64,000 nt of DNA from Magnolia sinica. Its lineage: Eukaryota > Streptophyta > Magnoliopsida > Magnoliales > Magnoliaceae. The position numbers were made by a program, and so were the translations under genes. Numbering within the stretch: the first letter of the stretch is position 1; the number at the start of each line of letters is the position of its first letter. The notes beneath the pieces are model-generated. The model saw only the letters and a program-made list of their open reading frames with translations. It was not told the origin of the DNA and did not search any database. The DNA lies in assembly GCF_029962835.1 (NCBI RefSeq), contig NC_080577.1, positions 2,666,001 through 2,730,000 on the forward strand, read 5' to 3'. Positions 1-11,400 of this stretch are shown here, piece by piece.

Positions 1-420
1 GCATCTGAATAATTCCATCATTCCAACCTGCAGAGCCCCTCACCTTTAGCACATTGAACCAGTGTTTCCATATGCCACTAGGACGATGATCCCACACAAA
101 GTGAATTGCAATAGGCCTTCTCGCATCCTCAGTGACCTCCAGCCACCCTCTTCTAAGAGCATCATGGGAGACCCCTCACAAATTCCTTGCACATCATACC
201 ACCCACTCCTGCCCCCTGACTCACACTTTCCAACTTAATCATAAAACCCCTGTTGTTTCGTTATTTCCATAACAACATTCACACAGCTCAAAGAGACAAT
301 CTCCAAAGAAGTTTGCCTTTGCTCAATATATAACCAATATTTTATGTCTAGATCATCTAGCCATGGAGGAAGGGGACAAACAGGAGTGGGATCAAATAAG
401 AGTGGCCAAAATCAGATAGG
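1..420 (-). other. Protein-like stretches of unknown family inside PKP2 intron 6
   Basis: Read on the minus strand, 175 down to 1 stays open for 58 codons with protein-like composition (RRGWLEVTEDARRPIAIHF, then FVWDHRPSGIWKHWF, up to the window edge). Nearby, roughly 418-232, a second stretch reads LPPWLDDLDIKYWLYIEQRQ. Neither is pyruvate kinase and I do not recognise the family. They could be exons of a nested or flanking gene, a decayed captured gene fragment, or an unknown transposon protein. Several Trp and charged residues make a chance reading less likely, but this is weak evidence. The rest of 421-873 shows only AT-rich intron. Confidence 0.35.
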
Positions 421-873
421 GGACAATTTTTTATGGGTTACAAGTTCTACTAAGGAAAAAAGAATATTTCGATTAGAGAACCGACAAAATATTTTTTTTT
501 AAAAAAACTAAGACTTGCGTCTCATCCCAGAAATGAGCTGCAGTTTAACTCTTTCAAATCAGAAAGCACAATGCATGGTCACAAGACTTGTTTTATGCAA
601 CATTAATAGTTGAGAAGCATAATAGATAAAAGGTCTGGGCAATATGGAAGTTTGCTCCATTGCCGAACCAAAACATGTTCATTGTCAGTTGTCACAGAGG
701 AAGAGGTCAGACTGTTAATGAACCAAAAGATTTTAGTTCTAATAGATGTTCTAGATGAAAGCACTAATTATAATGCAATCTATTCAACAAGAATGATTAG
801 CAATGTTCCTGTAATCTCTTTGTTAGATTTAAAATCAAGTTGAGGATTGCAATACAGAGATCGATGTAATTAC

Positions 874-3800
874 CCCATCTGATGCAGAAATGATAGAATG
901 CAGATTTGGTATAGAGTCCGCACTTTCAATTTTGACTGTCACATGTATATCAGCACCACAACCTGCGAAAGGATTAGGAAAGGAACTTTAATTGGCACTG
1001 AAAGAAAACTTCACAACCAGAATTACATTTAAACATAAATCTAATTGAGAAGTATATTGAATACTTACTTCGAAGATAATCCTTCAATTCATGAACCACC
1101 TTTGCATCTTTGACGAAGGAAACAGCATAAAAATCTACTTTATTTTCAACCCCAAATTTAATGTCATCCCAATCTTTCTCTGCAGCAAATAAAAAAATGG
1201 TTTATCTGCATTTGAAAAGTGATGATGCTTATCATCTGTTAAGACCTTCTGTTAGGGGGAATAGTGAAAGCTGATTCTCTGGACATTAAGAATATATGAT
1301 TTGACAGACTCATCATCTCACCGGTGATGGATGGCAGTGTAGCACTTTTTCCTCGAACATTCAGATGCCGTCTAGATTTCAGCTCCCCTCCATCAACTAC
1401 TTCACATTTCACCGACTCTTCTGTCTTGGATTTCACCATTAATGACATCATTCCTCCTAAGGAAACAAATTAAATGTCAGTTATGCCAGATAATCATAGC
1501 AGCCAAAACTTTCATCGTTAATGCTTCATAACCACAACTAATAGATGTTAGGCTTGTAGACTCAAATGACATGGAAATAATGCACTAACCTCTACTTATA
1601 GGTAATCACTATCAGCTTAAGGTGCTTTATATATAATCATTAGGGATAGAATGTCCAATTCTGCAACTACCTAGCAAAAGGAAAGCTGAAAATCCAGACA
1701 ACTTCAAGAAGAATAATTGGAAAATTATATTTTATGTTGGAGTATCAGCTTCACCTCTGCAGAGTGCTTGTGAAACGTCGCTCACCTGTTTATCTAACTA
1801 GTTCTACTAAGAATGGTTAAAACTTGCAATGAAAGAATTTTCAATGCCTGCCTCATCTTTTGAGCCGTACATTCAATAGCTTGTATTACTGATATTAATT
1901 TATAACATTGTCAAAATCAAGAAGATCAGCAAAATCGCCTTTTCTTTTTTTGAAAGGTAACAATACGATAACTCACACACACTACAGTCTCCACCAGCTC
2001 ATCTAATGAGCAGGAGATGCATATTCCATTGATTTGAAGATAATGTGATATCTATTACTAGAAATTTGTCAAACACACTAGAGGCATGCAAGATCCATGG
2101 TTTCTCTGCTGCATCCTATTTAAGAAAAACCAAAATGTAAGAGAGGGCATTTCCACGTACCATCAACGAGAATCATGTCGCCAACTTCTACGTCATTGAC
2201 AAAATCATCATAATTCACACTCACACAATTTTCTGTGCCAACTCCTCTTCTAATTGTGAAAGTGAATTCTTGGCCAGTTGTCAATGTGATTGGCTGTGGC
2301 AAGTCACCACTCCTAACTTCTGGACCCTGCAATATAAAATACAGAGAATTACACATGAGAGAACAGTTAGACGGCATAAGAATTACATGAGCAGCAGCCC
2401 ACAGCCTTTGTAAAATGTCCACGCGCATGCCACTAAATTGCCATCTTGGATCTTTACTCCAAAAGAAAGCACGCGGTCCACATACCAACAAACAACCATT
2501 CAAAGGATCACGCCATCAAATAGGCCAATACAATGCAGTAACCAAAACCACCATTCACTCTAATACACTGTTTGATTTTTTCTGCTAATGGGCTGAAGGG
2601 GGATGACCAATGATAGATTTTAAAAGCACTCTCCCAATCTTAGTGCCAACTAATCGTATAACAACAGACAAGATTCTCTTATCATTGAGATAAATGCATA
2701 ATATGGGGACCATAATTCTGGTAGCATAAAATGGAAGTGCCCAAAGTTGATAATTACTGATCTTAAACTAAAGATTTTTCTGCAACACAAATGCTGCAAA
2801 AAGAAACAATGAAAAGATAGAACCTGCCTTAGTGTCTAGCATAATCGCAATCACATTGTCCTTTGATTGAGAATTGTATTCTTTGACTAGGTCGATGACT
2901 TTCTGATGAGACGCATGGTCTCCATGAGACATATTCATTCGGGCAACATTCATCCCGGCCTCAGCTAGCTTCCATATCATTTCTCGAGTGTTAGTAGAAG
3001 GACCTATTGTACACACAATCTTTGTCTTACGCCTAACGCTTGGCTTCGACCACATGCCTACTGACATTTCCCCGAGCTGCTGCATGCCTCTCAGAAAATC
3101 CTCATCTCCCTGATCAGCAAGAGCCACCAGATTAGCAAATAAAATTAAGAGAGGGAGAGAGATAAAAGCATAAAGAATGTGGGGATATGCCTCTTTAAAT
3201 GGAGGAGTATCCCCATAAACAAATTATCAAAATAACAACCGTGCAGCTGATATAGATTACTGGGAAAAAAAATAAGGCACCATAATGAAGGACGGCAATC
3301 AATATAGTCAAGCTTGCTAATAACTAGGGATGTGGGACGTGCAATGCATGTGGAGAGAGAGGAAGGAAGAGAGGAATTTGGTATAGACGGAGGGAAAATT
3401 CGCGCTAGAGTTTGGGGAGAGAAAAAGTCGGCAGCGCCTCTGGGTTTTTGTGGGTGAAATCCAAGCTGTCTGACGGACACCAGACACAGTTTTAAGCTCC
3501 TTCAATACCCTTCATCTTTACTTCAAATGCCATACCATGCACTTAAAATAGTCGAGGTTTTCCATCCAGGAAAACTAATTGTGGCGGCAAAAATGTCCAA
3601 GACCTACTTGCATTATATCGTAAGAGATATAAATGGAAGAGATTATGTTTTTGGGATAGTTGCAAGTAATGAGAGTAGAGTGAATCTTTGATCAACACTC
3701 CACTAAACCATGGCATTGCCACTGCTACAGCTGACTCGGTCTTGAACTTGTGAACTAGTGACATGGCAGGGCCATTGAGAATGTGCAAATTGCTTTCCCA

Positions 3801-4662
3801 TTGTTAGAGACTGCTATTTGGAGTGACTCATGTGCACATGCCAGAAGCACTGCACACATCCGAACGTGGCACACATTTGTAGGCCTTGGCTGTTCGTCAG
3901 GTGAGGGTCACATACAAGTTGGATGTCAACTGGTGGCGGTTCTTTCTTCTAATACTTTGCCCACGATACAAGTGGGCCAGCCTGGTTTATGTGCTACACC
4001 AAGGGATTCACCAATGAATGTACCAGACGTCGCACATGTGTGCCACTTCAGCATGTGCGAAGCACTCATGTTTAGGCAGATCAACCACACAGATTCGCAA
4101 ATCATCATTGATTCTAAATACTACTATAGAGATAGAGAAATCTAGTGAGCTCATGACATTCCTATTTGGCCGCAGAGAAACATTGTACTATCACTGCCCT
4201 TCAAAGACCAGTTAAATACAAAATTACAACTACAACCAGCTTGAAAAAAAAAGGGGGGGAAATCCAGCAGAAGATGAAAGACAAACTCTAGAATCGCTAT
4301 TAACAGCCGAAAGACAGTAAAAGAAAACAAAATATCAAAATTACACATAATCATTCAACTTCCAGGGTAAAAAGAGTAGCGAAAATCTTCGAATTTTTGA
4401 GAAAATGAGGAAGTCATATGACCTTCGGGACATCTTTGGGAGACACGGGAAGAATTTCAGGCTCTGCTGATCTCTTTGCTGCCGCGACCAGGAAGCTGCT
4501 GCGGAACAGACGGCCGTTATTCTTCTGTTGCTTTATGCCAAAGACCTTGGACGGAAATCTCGATGGCCTGAGCTTGTCGACCAGGCTCTTGCAGTTTCCA
4601 GATTCAGAACTAGGACAGAAAACGGAGCCGTTAACGGATCTGGTAGCTACTACCTGCGCCAT
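874..4662 (-). CDS. PKP2: Plastidial pyruvate kinase, beta-type subunit (5' six coding exons, partial)
   Basis: Pyruvate kinase converts phosphoenolpyruvate and ADP to pyruvate and ATP; the plastid isozyme feeds fatty-acid synthesis. Exons on the minus strand: 4423-4662, 2828-3109, 2161-2326, 1322-1456, 1069-1179 and 874-962 (341 codons, all phases agree). Residues 1-80 are a Ser/Arg-rich transit peptide starting MAQVVATRS, as in Arabidopsis PKP-beta1. Then come RKTKIVCTIGPS (barrel strand), MNVARMNMSHG, LDTK joined to GPEVRSGDLP, the B-domain segment ending DMILVDG, LNVRGKSATLPS, DWDDIKFGVENKVDFYAVSF and the catalytic-lysine segment VKIESADSI. The expected next exon (MVARGDLGAELPIEEVP) is not seen below 874, so the 3' part lies outside the window. 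Intron 2 seems to use a GC donor. Introns 1 (3110-4422) and 2 (2327-2827) show no other gene. The gene stands head to head with TIMELESS. Confidence 0.93.
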
Positions 4663-4687
4663 TTACAGAGAAGATCTGCACACACAC

Positions 4688-4689
<2 letters not shown>

Positions 4690-4732
<43 letters not shown>
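4690..4732. repeat. (GA)n microsatellite, CT-rich in the PKP2 5' leader
   Basis: About 20 GA dinucleotides lie 28 bases upstream of the PKP2 ATG. On the gene strand this is a CT tract, probably in the 5' UTR or core promoter. Plant leaders and core promoters are often rich in such pyrimidine patches, so a transcriptional role is possible but not shown. Confidence 0.85.
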
Positions 4733-4734
<2 letters not shown>

Positions 4735-6147
4735 TTGCAAATGACGGAGCTGAGCTTTTAAAAAACAAAGAAGCCTGGCTACTGCTGCTGCTTCGCTCAA
4801 TTGGAGAAATCGCCGTTTGAATTGGACAAAGAAAAGAGGATGATCGATGGATTGAATTACTCCACTGTTAGTTTTGCACCACTTAAAAACGGTGGTGACT
4901 CCTGTAACGTACACGGGACTTAGTTGTTCGGAAATCAAGACCGTCCAAATTACTGAGCCAACTGTAGATGGAGAAAAAACGTGATTAACAATCCTATTTT
5001 CTTCTTCTAATTAGTTCCGTTCACTTATTTTATTTTTAACCATCCATTTGATTGCATTAATTGAATGAATAGGATTGCTTGATCAGTGTGATCCTGTTCA
5101 CATACTCCATCCACAATGGGACCCTGATTTTGGAGGTCTGGATAGCTGTATGTCAGTGCCACGTGTGAGAAGGATGAGTCACCGCTATTTTCTGACTGGT
5201 GTACAACTAACACAGGAGTTTAGCCGAGGCAAGCTTTGTTTGTATCGACCGCGTGGGGCTTCGTCTGTCTTCTTGAGTTCAAAAAATGGGCAGATGATAC
5301 GGTAGACGCAGGGGAACCAGAATATTGTAGATCTATCTCTCTACAGTAAATGAAGAAGAAATAATGTATCAATCAAAACCATCCACTAGTGGAATCTATA
5401 ATGGATTTCCTTCAAAGAAACTTATTAGAATGCTCTGTTATTTACTTTTGTTCTATTTCACCTCTGAATCATTAACCGTTAATTTCTTTTATTTTCTACA
5501 GTTTCATTGAAGTCCACCCATTGGACGGAAAGGATCATTCTGTTTTTGTGTTTTTTCTACCAATTTCAATTCACAGTAGCATGTACTAAATGGACGGACC
5601 TGATTAATATATTATCTTTTCATGTGTGCTACAGTGACATGGCTCTACCATATTCCCGTTCCTCCGGCTCTAACGTATCTTCTCCTCGTAGAGTTTGCTA
5701 TTCCTCTGTCACATTTTGGGATGCAGCGTGTGTCGATAGCCACTGGGGCCCACATGGGGAATAATAGAATGATCAGAACCGTCCATACTGTGGAATCTAT
5801 GCTAGTGTAACCCCTAATATGAAACATTAGTCGAATTTACTTGAATTGTTGATTATGACCATCACTGTCTATGGACGGTTCAAATGAAAAGGAAATTAAA
5901 TGGATCTAGAACAATGAAAAGGAAATTCAATGGATCGCATTCAACTCTGAATATCAAAGGTTAGCGTCATTATTGAGGTGTGATTATGGGATGATGGCCT
6001 ATTTACTATAAGTAACGAGAATGTGGACGGTTCAAATCATGAGATCATCTCAGCACGTGGGCCCCAATAACTGGCGACGCACGCTCGACTCTCAGTCTCA
6101 ACAGAGGCAAAACAAACTCCTCCCGGGATCCGCGGAGCGAGTAGGGT

Positions 6148-6548
6148 TATATGAGACAAAAAATGAGATATAACCAAATCTTAAGTCGACCACGTTACGG
6201 AAAGAAGTGTTGAATGACCGTCGACCAATAATAATAAAAGTTTTGGATTAAGCTGATCTTTGTTTTTTCCCTCCACCTGGGTCTTTATGACCTAATCAAC
6301 AGATTGAATGTCAAATAAACAGTACAGTAGGCCTCAGGAGGATTTAAACGGTGGATATCCGATCAATATTGTTTTCACGTGGTGTGGTCAACCGGAGATT
6401 TATACCCTTCTCATTTTGAAATAAATCCCTTAAATGATATGTAAAAATGGATAAATGAAATGGATGAAATACATACATCATGGCGGGCCCACGGAGCACC
6501 GTCCACCAGCCACGGGGCTGGTGGCAGGGGAGTAGCCAATTCGTTTCC
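6148..6548. mobile_element. Mutator-like MITE, 5'-truncated copy
   Basis: This shares its whole body and right terminal repeat with the elements at 48201-48720 and 50274-50812: ATATGAGACAAAAAATGAG near the left, GACCTAATCAACAGATTG in the middle, and the right end GGAGTAGCCAATTCGTTTCC. The left terminal repeat is missing, so the left edge is approximate and no target duplication can be read. It is clearly more diverged than the other two copies, so an older insertion. Confidence 0.75.
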
Positions 6549-8247
6549 TCCAAAATCCACCCTCTCCGCGCAGGATCTGTACCCGTCATCATGTGGCCGT
6601 CAGGGGAAGGATCGACCAAGGACCGCATTCCACGGACACATGTGGCCCACCTAATGACACCACAGGAACACGTGTCAACTCTGGACACGTGTCTTCGAGA
6701 TCCAGGCCCACCAGACGGCTCGTTCCGAGCCATGCCTGGCACAAAAATCAGGCTGGTTCACTAATCAGGCAGGCCACATTAGTACAGGTGCACTTAATAT
6801 GGACCGTTGGTAACTTCTGTCTATTTTTTTTTCTCGCGTGAAAGTGTGGTCCACCCGATGTTCTTGTTTTGGGCTCAGCTTCGGAGGATCCGCAGATTCA
6901 CGGAGTTGGGTGATCTCACAACGATGAATATGCCTTAAATCCACACTGTTCAACCATTTATGTACAAATCTTCGTAGAAACAGTAACAATTGAATCCCAC
7001 AATTAAAAACGCCACAGAGTCCACCAGAATATTTATTTTCCATCCAACCTCTTAATAAAGTTACAAAGACATATGTGAAGATACCACACAAATATCATCT
7101 TAATCCAAAGTCTTTGGGGCCCACAATAAGTTTTTAATAGTTAATTACTATTGTTTCCTATATTGTTGTCCATTTTAGATTTAAGCCTACTTTATTTTTT
7201 GCGTCATGATATAAAATTAGTCATCAATAGAGATGGACAGTGTGGATTCAGCACATACATTATGGTGAGCCCCAGAGTCAGGGTCCCACCTACATCCACC
7301 GATGGATGGATCCCTGACTATGGGCCCATCTTGACGTGTGTTTCTTAAATCCACGCCGTCCATTGAGACTCTAAAATGCAGCATATACAAGTTTCAAGTG
7401 GACCACGCCACAGTAAGCAGCGGTGATTGAATGCCCACCTTTAGAAACTACCTCGGGCCAGTGGAATGTTTATTTGCCATCAAACTTGTTGATGGGGTCA
7501 CAAAGACCTGGATCAACCGAAGACGCCCTGGACTGTTTGATTTTGGATCAGGGATGATCGGAGCGGCCCCCACCTAGTGTATGGTTCTGCTCCCGACACG
7601 TGTGTGCCGCAGAAATGATCGCCTACAGCCGGCTTCATGCTAAATTGTCATGCAGCCCCATCTTTCCCGTAACATGCCGATTGTATATGAAATCTCTACC
7701 ATGAAAATGGCAGGCCCCATCATGAATGTTATCCCTTTGCAAAATCAGGCTGATCCACTTATTAAGTGGACCACAACTGTCCGTTGAGCCAGACCGTTGG
7801 TTGGTACTGGCTGATCAATTCTCACACACCCCACACGAGACCGTCCGGACAGTGCAGTATACGGTATCCTTTCCTCGGCCTCCAGCCGGTATATGTGGGC
7901 CCCATCGGAAAGTGGTCATTCATCTGACAGGATCCAACACGATGGACCATGTCCTTAGATACTCCCACGCCGGAAGATCCTGTCCATGCCCATTCAACTC
8001 CCCACCGCTTTCAGTTAAATCCGGACCGTTTATGTATCTCTCTCAGCCATTCATTCGCAAACGACCCATCAAGACCATTGGACGATCCCACACGGGAGTT
8101 TTCGGGTCTGTTCCATCAACATTAATCAAATGAACAGTGTAGGCCATCGAACCATGGTCATTTATTCGTACCGATGACACAGACCTCGATGAACAAGATC
8201 GATGATACGACTCGTCTCATGTCGCACCCGCACATAACCGGAAAAGC

Positions 8248-8255
8248 GCGGGAAA
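8248..8255 (-). promoter_or_regulatory. E2F-type site upstream of TIMELESS
   Basis: GCGGGAAA, the reverse complement of TTTCCCGC, fits the E2F consensus TTTSSCGC. It lies 155 bases before the TIMELESS ATG in a GC-rich patch. E2F sites drive S-phase genes in plants, which suits a replication-fork gene. Binding is inferred. Confidence 0.6.
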
Positions 8256-8270
8256 CTCCTGACTCCTCTG

Positions 8271-8278
8271 GCGCCAAA
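8271..8278 (-). promoter_or_regulatory. Second E2F-type site upstream of TIMELESS
   Basis: GCGCCAAA, the reverse complement of TTTGGCGC, again fits TTTSSCGC. It is 16 bases past the first site and 132 bases before the ATG. Two close sites of the same type are more convincing than one. Confidence 0.6.
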
Positions 8279-8410
8279 CGCCTCCCTAAATCCCAAATCC
8301 CTGCATATTTACATTAATACCCCTCTCAGTTCCATGTGCCCGCTCTTCCGATTCGAATCCTTATCTCCACTCATCAGAAACCCTAGTTCCTACAATCCGA
8401 TCGAAAGGAA

Positions 8411-11400
8411 ATGAATTTACCAGGATTGTCTGCGATATGTGCCGGCCTTGGATTCGCTGAAGAGGATGAAAACGGCATCCAGATCGGATATACGAAGAGC
8501 GAACTCTGCTTAGGTAGCGTTTGAATCTCATCGCATCTGCTTGTTTCGCCGGGGTTCTTCCTTGTTTTTCACTTCTCATATCCGTTCATGGTTGTGATTT
8601 TTTATTTTATTTTTTATTTTTTTATAAAGATAATTTGAAGGATCTGCAGAGATTTCTGCGACGTGATGACCCGCAGACTCGAGATGTTTTCAAGCAGGTC
8701 TGCAAATGGAACACGGTCTCACAAGATCTGATTCCGATCATCGAACAGTACCAGAATGATCGCAATTTGGTAATTAATGCAGGTAAGAGAACCGAGCACA
8801 TTCTGATGTCCTTTTCATTTTAATCACTGATTTTTCTTTTTAATTTCATGCAGTGAAGGTTTTGGTATTCCTTACTATGCCCATTGATCCTGCATCAAGC
8901 GACATTTCCCAACAGATTGAGTATCTTTGGACCTTAAAGAAAGCTACCACACGGAATGACACGATCGCAGTAATTGTCTCTCTTCTAGAAGATCCGTTGG
9001 AGCATTTGGAACGGTAAGCTACATAAAGGAGTGGTTTTATTTATGTGTACAACTGTGAAACAAATCCATGCACAAACAAATGGACATAATTGGAATAGGG
9101 ATGATGCACTGTACTAACATGCTTGGTACAACCAGTGAGGCCTGTTTGGAAGTAAAATTGAATTGAATTCTGTGCATTCAGATGCAGATTGGGCACTAGC
9201 CCCGCCTATCCTGAGCTCAGGCTCTGAGGGGCTTGCCGACATGTATGGGTTTTATCCACTCTGTCCATCCATTTTGCCATATCATTTTAGGCTACAAGGT
9301 CAAAATTGAGGCAGATGCAAGGTTCAAGTGGACCACACCACAGGAAGCAAGGGTTATTTGATGCCTATAAATTGAGCTAGTGGTAAATGAATTGGAGGTA
9401 AATGATTTACAGGGAGTGTTTGGATGCTGAAAAATGCCTATAATGATTTCCAGGCTGTAAAGCATTTACAGCTTTTAAATGAAAACTTGCTGAAAATTTC
9501 TGATTTCATTTACCTGCGAATGAAATTCAGCCTAATGGCTAGAATTTTGAAATTTGACTAGATACAGATTACAGCTTAAACAATTTACAGGTTATACAAA
9601 CCCAGACAACTATTTACCTGTAAACAGATTGCAGCTTAAAGCCAAACAGGACTGGCTGTAAATAATTTACACCTATAATTCATTTACCACTTATGAAATT
9701 TACAGGCATCCAAACGACCCCTCAGTTTAATCAGTGGAAGCACTGCAATTGCATTTCAGAATCTAGACTATCAGGATGAAGTAAATTTCCATTTGAGTTT
9801 GCCACTTTATTAGGCTGGTTATTGAAGTTCATATTTTCAATGTATCCAAACCTGCCTTAATGTCAATAACAAAATGGAAAAAGTTGAAAACCAGTTAACA
9901 GGATCCACTGGGGTGCTACAAACCAATACCTGTGGCATATACACATGGCAATCCAGACCACACAAAATTTGGGCCTTGTTGTGGATAGAGTATGTATCCT
10001 GAAAATCACACTGACCGGATGATCGCACAGTTCTAAATATTGTCCAAAGATTGAGTTGACGACTAGGGGTGCAACTTGGGTGGGTCAGGTTGTGTTTAGG
10101 GTCAACCCAAGCCAATCTGACCTGAAGAGGAGTTCACCCAAGATCCAATCCAACCTGAGCTCCTAAACCCAAGCCCAACTTAAGTTATTGATACGAAACT
10201 CTAATGCAACTCGGGTTAGGTCTTATTGGTTAAAAACTATTCTTTATCTTTTCTAAGTCTAAGTTTTGCATAATGTAAAAAGTAATTGGGTGGAAATCTT
10301 TGACCCTGGCTACTCATGTTGTATACAGTGTAGGGTCAGGTTGGGTTTGACTTGGATCAGGTTGCCCGGGGCCTCAACCCAAGCCCAACCTTACTAGGGT
10401 CAGGTTGAGGATTTCCATCCAAAGCCCAAACTGACATCAACCCAACCTCTGGCTGACCTTGTAGCACCTGGACCTGCATATAACATGCACTGAACTCACT
10501 GTTTTCTTCTTCTTTCGCACAGCCCCCAACTAGACCTATTTTTCATATCCCTTTTGACTTTCTCTATCCTTGTGTCGCTGATTTTACGTTTTCAAACAGT
10601 GAGGCTTTCACAGAGGATGACTGGAAGTTGGTTCAGCTGGTGGTTACTTTGTTTCGGAATATTCTTGCTATCCAAGAAATTTCACTGCAACAGAAAGCAT
10701 CCGGATCTGCCACGCAGTTTTTGTGTTTGAGAGACAGATTTCTAGAGCTCTTGTTTCATGAAAATGTTATGGATCTGATCATAGTTCTGACACAACATGT
10801 TGCTGGTTCGTGTGGCTATCTCCGTGAAGATAATCTCCTTTTACTTGAGACTTTCCATTACATATTTTTGGGCCAAGATCCAGAGCTGATTGCCAAAGCA
10901 TCACAGAAGGGCTCCAAGGTTTGTCCTCCCTTTCTTTCCCATGTCTTTCTGACGCAGATGATAGATGAGTCATGAAGTAGATTACAAGAAGCATAACCAG
11001 CAAAAATACAAGTTAATGGAGTTAGGGATTCCTAACAGAGAAAATGAGTGATGCCCCATTTGTTTGGCCTGGAAAATTTATTATAACTAACCTTTTCAAG
11101 TAATTGGATGATTCATATGTTCCTGTGACATATGTCATTTCATGTCTACTTGTTGAGGCAAGGCTGTTAAGAGTAAATTGGTTGTAGCTTGATTGGCAAG
11201 TAATGACATTTTGGTTGTTAAGCTATGAGTAGCGGTTCGTAGTTTTTGGGTTGGAAAGCATTCTGATTACAGTATATCTGCATCCAAAAAACTGACAATT
11301 TTTGTACTTCAGCTCATTTGATATGAATGTTCTCTATGGCCAACATCAAAAGTTTTGGCATTCATGTGGGAAGTCTTAGAAAATGAACTGTTAGCTGCAG

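Larger units (their letters stand above)
4741..8410. other. Divergent intergenic region between PKP2 and TIMELESS, repeat-rich
   Basis: I see no gene in this 3.7 kb. It holds scattered ATGGACGG, GTGGGCCC and GTGGACCAC words typical of the dispersed MITE-like repeats all over this window (notably 6.1-6.55, 6.77-7.1 and 7.2-7.6 kb). Short open frames here follow repeat sequence and lack protein character. The right end, from about 8200, turns GC-richer and carries two E2F-type sites before the TIMELESS start codon. The left end should hold the PKP2 promoter, but I recognise no specific element beyond the GA/CT tract. Confidence 0.7.

Noticed and set aside
3783-4145. 120-codon plus frame in PKP2 intron 1
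   Set aside because: Antisense to an intron, made of repeat-like CA/TG-rich sequence, and no known motif.
6344-7091. Cluster of overlapping frames on both strands
   Set aside because: They follow GC-rich MITE sequence, with no conserved motif and frames open on both strands.
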